Assembly: GCA_934045075.1 (NCBI GenBank)
Contig: OW203726.1
Span: forward strand, 15,811,988 to 15,875,987
Length of the DNA: 64,000 nt
Source of the DNA: Yponomeuta sedellus
Lineage: Eukaryota; Arthropoda; Insecta; Lepidoptera; Yponomeutidae
Direction: 5' to 3'
Position 1 is the stretch's first letter; each line of letters opens with the position of its first letter. Below, piece after piece: positions 60,385 through 64,000 of the stretch. The notes below the pieces were generated by a model that was not told where the DNA came from, ran no database searches, and saw only the letters and a list, made by a program, of their open reading frames with translations. The position numbers and the translations under genes were made by a program.

Positions 60385-61552
60385 AATGTGATGTGATTTC
60401 TCTATTGCATAAAAAATTTAGCATTATCTATCAGCTAACCAAAGTTTTGAGAACAGTAGTGTCAGGTATTGCAAGTTGCAACATTAAATTGAAGTCCAAC
60501 TGTGTCTATTGCCTAATAGTAGAAATTCAATATAAAAAGTGCAATTAAAGAAAGCGGAGACAGGAACAGATAGTGATCTACTGTACTTTCCATTTGCATT
60601 ACTTCTTGCTTTTACTGTAATGAAAAGTATTTCCAGCGACAGAATGTTGAAGTAGATACCAGAATCGGACAAGGATTAATTAAAAATGTTCTTACTCATT
60701 TTTTTAAGCCAAGTTCCATTGAAAACTCCGATTTCATGATAAGTAAAGACGGATCACCTACTGAAAGAAACTAAACTTGGTAGAACGTAAAACTTAAAAT
60801 TATTTGCAAGTAGGTACTTATTATCGCTTTAGGCTTAACGGCCAGGTAGCGATCATTAATAACAGTTTATTTAGCACAATACCCACGGATCCCGGCCGAA
60901 TTTTGACCTCAGGGAAAACGCGGATTCGATATTAATGGCCGATCGTTTTGTAAAATTGATTAGATAGTTTGTGATAAATCGGTTAACTTTCTGTGCGGCA
61001 GCTTGTTTACTTCAGTACGAAAGGGCAGAACAATGCAATACATTTTCTTGCCGCCTGTATTTTCAGTAAGTTGACTTTCCATCAAGATACTAAAAAATCA
61101 TTTACAACAACCGTGTCTATATGTAGGTACATTGCAACAATGTTCGGTCATGACATGAACAAGCTGAAATTCCCTTAAATATTTCGCCCGAAGGGCGCTT
61201 TGTTGCGGGTCTTGGCAGAATCAGTCTTTTCACCGAAGTTGGGGGCATTCAACGAGATACCAGGAGACCCGCATTGTGGCTTATTCGAAGAATATAATTA
61301 AATTTGTTTAGGTACACAAACAAAACTTTTTAACAAAGTTCACCGTATGACATCGTCCCCGCCAAAAAAAGCAATAAAGCCCAGTTTTCACCGACTTCAA
61401 AATGGAGGTGGTTCTCAATTATACCCTACTTATTTTTTGTATGTCAAGCGATATTTTTTTAATGCGTTGACTGATTCGATAATTTCAAGATATTATTATG
61501 TTGTTAAGATACAAGAGAAAGTCTTAAACAAATGTTTTTAGTGTGTGTTTTG

Positions 61553-61650
61553 TATTGCCAATCTACGGTGAGCACGCGTGGTAATTAAGCCTATTCTCTC
61601 TTTCTGAGAGAAGCCTTTGTCCTGCAGAGAGACGTATATAGGCTACATAA
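61553..61650 (+). repeat. Interspersed repeat, family H
   Basis: ATTGCCAATCTACGGTGAGC through TATATAGGCTACATAAAA. Confidence 0.65.
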
Positions 61651-63061
61651 AATAAGTGATAAAACTACAAGTATATTTTTTTTATCATTCATGGATTTCG
61701 TTGTTGGTATGGGTATTTAATACAAGATTAACTATATTATCTATTCCGCAATTAAGTTCATATAGTTTTAGACATCGATAAAAGGTTTTTTTTTGTCGAT
61801 GGTTTAGTTAGACAATAACTTAACTTTGGCTACGACACAACGACACGGGCACATGTCAACAACTTATGTTTATTTCTATTGAAAAACCAGTGAAATACCA
61901 CTCTTATCATTTAACCATCTGGCTCGAGGGACCAAATACATCGGATAGCTGATAAAATGAGAAAAGTGGACTGTATTACACTGGTTTTAATTTGAAACAT
62001 AGATAAATTGACAATATTGTAATCACACGGCTGCCTCTTGGCTCCTCGGTCGGAAAGATTGTTTTGGCGGAATGCCGTAGCAGGTTAATACGTTGACCGT
62101 GAAGGGCCAACATGTGCATGTGCCTCCGCCGTTATGTAGTAGACAACTTTATCTTTCAACAAATAAATCATTATCAAAGTATTATATAGTAAGTATATAG
62201 TAATTTTGTACAAAAAAAATCCGTAAATAGTTTCTAAATTAACTTGAAAATATGTGCTGTGGTGTAAAACGTCCTTGGGAATGGTATATTCTTAAGTCTT
62301 CATCCGCGAAACAACCAGTAGTTTACTACTCGATCATAAGGATAAATTGTCTCTGATATCACGAGAACTGTTTACTTCAAATCAAAACTTTTTTGCTCAT
62401 ATTTTTATTCCATTAAACAAAGTCACCCGTGTTTGTAGTAAAAACACAAAAACTCATTTTTCCCGGGACCAACAAACGATTACAAATGTTAACAAGATTC
62501 CCATAATGGAATTGTACGCAATGAGATTTAAGAATAACAGGCATGAGGCTGGAGGCACATCGTATTTACAGTGGGTTGTCCAAAACGTTTCGCTTAATAA
62601 AACTTTTAATTACATTTCAATTGATACGCGTACCTACCCTTAATTTTTGTTATTTTTCCCGTAACGCCTAAATAATTAACTTCGTTTTATTTCGTCAGGA
62701 CTTACGTGATGAATCATTGGCCATATACTAGATTTAGACATTTTGGGATGAATCGTCATCCTTTCTTTTCAAATATAGCCAGTCGGTAGAATAAGATGGT
62801 CACAAAATGGAGAACGCGGTTGTTGAGTAAACGATCGGTGGGCGGATCAGCGACCGCGAAACAGCGATGATTGCATTCAAACAGCAATGGATGAGTTAGG
62901 CAAGAAACAGAGAAGGCGTGACAGTGAAGAGGTCTATGCCTAGTGAGCTCTATTGGTATGCTAGACAGATCGATAGATAGGCATAATATTTTAATTATTA
63001 TTGTAAAAAAACGTCACTTTAGTTATTACGTCTTTTCTAACAAAACGTTTCTTAGTTATAT

Positions 63062-63310
63062 AATATAGCGGCCGTAGTGTGGTAGATAAAACTCTTTCCT
63101 TATATTTCAGATGTGTAAGTTCGAATACCGGCACTATTGGCTTTGTCAGTTTGGTACAGTTGTAAAGAAAAACATCGCTAGGGAACCTGAGTGCCTAAGG
63201 TGTTTCAGCATTTGAACGTTGAAGCGATGGTCACGCACGGTCATTAAGTCAATATTCACGGACTTTCTCTCTCCGAGAGAAAGTCCGTGCTTTACAGTAT
63301 AACCAGATAA
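63062..63310 (+). repeat. Family H copy behind a tRNA-like head
   Basis: A degenerate tRNA-like segment (GCGGCCGTAGTGTGGTAGAT ... GTTCGAATACC, 63070-63142) precedes family H sequence, suggesting family H is a tRNA-headed SINE. A perfect 15-bp hairpin lies at 63257-63289. Confidence 0.45.
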
Positions 63311-64000
63311 GACTGAATCATTTTATATCTAGATTAATTTTCGAAATGATTAACGCGCAATATATGCTTTATATGGCCCTTTCAATGAAGTTTTATAGTG
63401 TAAACTTCAGAGAAACGCGTAACACGATAAAGAAATGAATATCGCAATCTCTTAAGAAGTCATAACATTGTTGTCTATTAGTGTTTCGTAATTTCAGGTG
63501 TATTACTTTGTCGAACCTTTCGAAGGAATTCTCTCTTACATTTATACCTTGTACACTGAAGAGAGTCTTCCTGCTATTTTTTTTACTGCCAAAATTTGGA
63601 GAATGTTCATTTGTCAAATGTAGGTTATTTATTTAGCGATGTAAGTATTCGTATATAGCGGCACAAGTCACATTATGAATGCATGAATGTTTGTCATAAT
63701 GGCGTCATTAAGAATGGTGTATACGTTCGAGTTAATTAAATGTTGTTTACTCGTGAAAGGGGATTTATTAACGTAGGAAATTACCCGAAAGCTACGCGGC
63801 ACGCTTTGAGCTATGCTGATTGATTTTTCTAATTTAGAATCTTACGATGAAGTCACGCTGATATTTATTGCGTGATGTCAAAATGGAGTGGTAGCGGAAT
63901 GGTAGAACGGCCTCCCATACGGAGGGTTGTGACTTAGAAAACAGAGTCATCGGAACTCGCACTCAGAAACGTCATTTAAAAGTTAATCTACGTTAAGTAA
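63311..64000. other. No supported feature
   Basis: A tRNA-like string near 63887-63935 lacks a B box; otherwise featureless to the window end. Confidence 0.35.

Larger units (their letters stand above)
58756..63061. other. Unique DNA with few repeats
   Basis: 58860-59490 is GC-moderate and open in one frame from a TTG only (59128-59475). 60840-61010 resembles homeodomain-site-rich non-coding DNA (ATTAAT/ATTAAC runs). Named repeats lie at 60283 and 61553. Confidence 0.35.

Noticed and set aside
63887..63935. tRNA-like string
   Set aside because: No B box and no closed acceptor stem.
1..64000. CRISPR array, operons or prokaryotic genes
   Set aside because: No regularly spaced short repeats with unique spacers, no ribosome-binding sites, and eukaryotic repeat content throughout.

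Overview
This is insect DNA, most probably from a moth or butterfly (Lepidoptera). It is AT-rich and gene-poor and full of interspersed repeats: tRNA-headed SINEs, LINE 3' ends with trinucleotide tails, short Helitron-like elements ending CTAG, and foldback MITEs. The placement is inference from repeat style; no species is assigned. No bacterial features (operons, Shine-Dalgarno sites, CRISPR) are present.

Layout. 1-36 kb is non-coding sequence peppered with repeats. On the minus strand it holds two candidate protein-coding exons of one host gene (27869-27949 and 14931-15032), so much of the window may be intron. The only intact protein-coding unit is an LTR retrotransposon at 36584-42736. 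It has two 295-bp LTRs that read as identical, a 4-bp AAGT target-site duplication, a tRNA-Trp-type primer site, a GC-rich repetitive leader, gag, a pol in the -1 frame with complete protease, RT, RNase H and integrase, and a polypurine tract. The CHCC zinc motif in Gag and the primer type place it in the CsRn1/Kabuki-like branch of Ty3/Gypsy. It landed inside an older MITE. 43-64 kb is again repeats separated by repeat-free, moderately GC-rich blocks that look like conserved non-coding DNA.

The most unusual content is a tRNA-Ile-like retroposon family (1.85, 7.07, 12.3, 47.7, 51.5 and 54.3 kb). Five of six copies have 10-15-bp direct repeats at their ends, so each is one insertion, yet their interiors are rearranged: inverted concatemers of a 308-bp unit, a 64-bp palindrome hinged exactly on the tRNA-like anticodon loop, and a 71-bp remnant of two opposed tails. 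The 3' end is constant and the rearrangements lie on the 5' side, which fits foldback (snap-back) priming during reverse transcription. Other local perfect palindromes in the window fit the same template-switching theme.

Within the retrotransposon the parts act together: the LTR supplies promoter and polyadenylation signal, gag makes the particle protein, a frameshift in a 37-nt overlap makes Gag-Pol, and the primer site and purine tract prime the two DNA strands. The SINEs and MITEs encode no protein and would depend on proteins supplied elsewhere.
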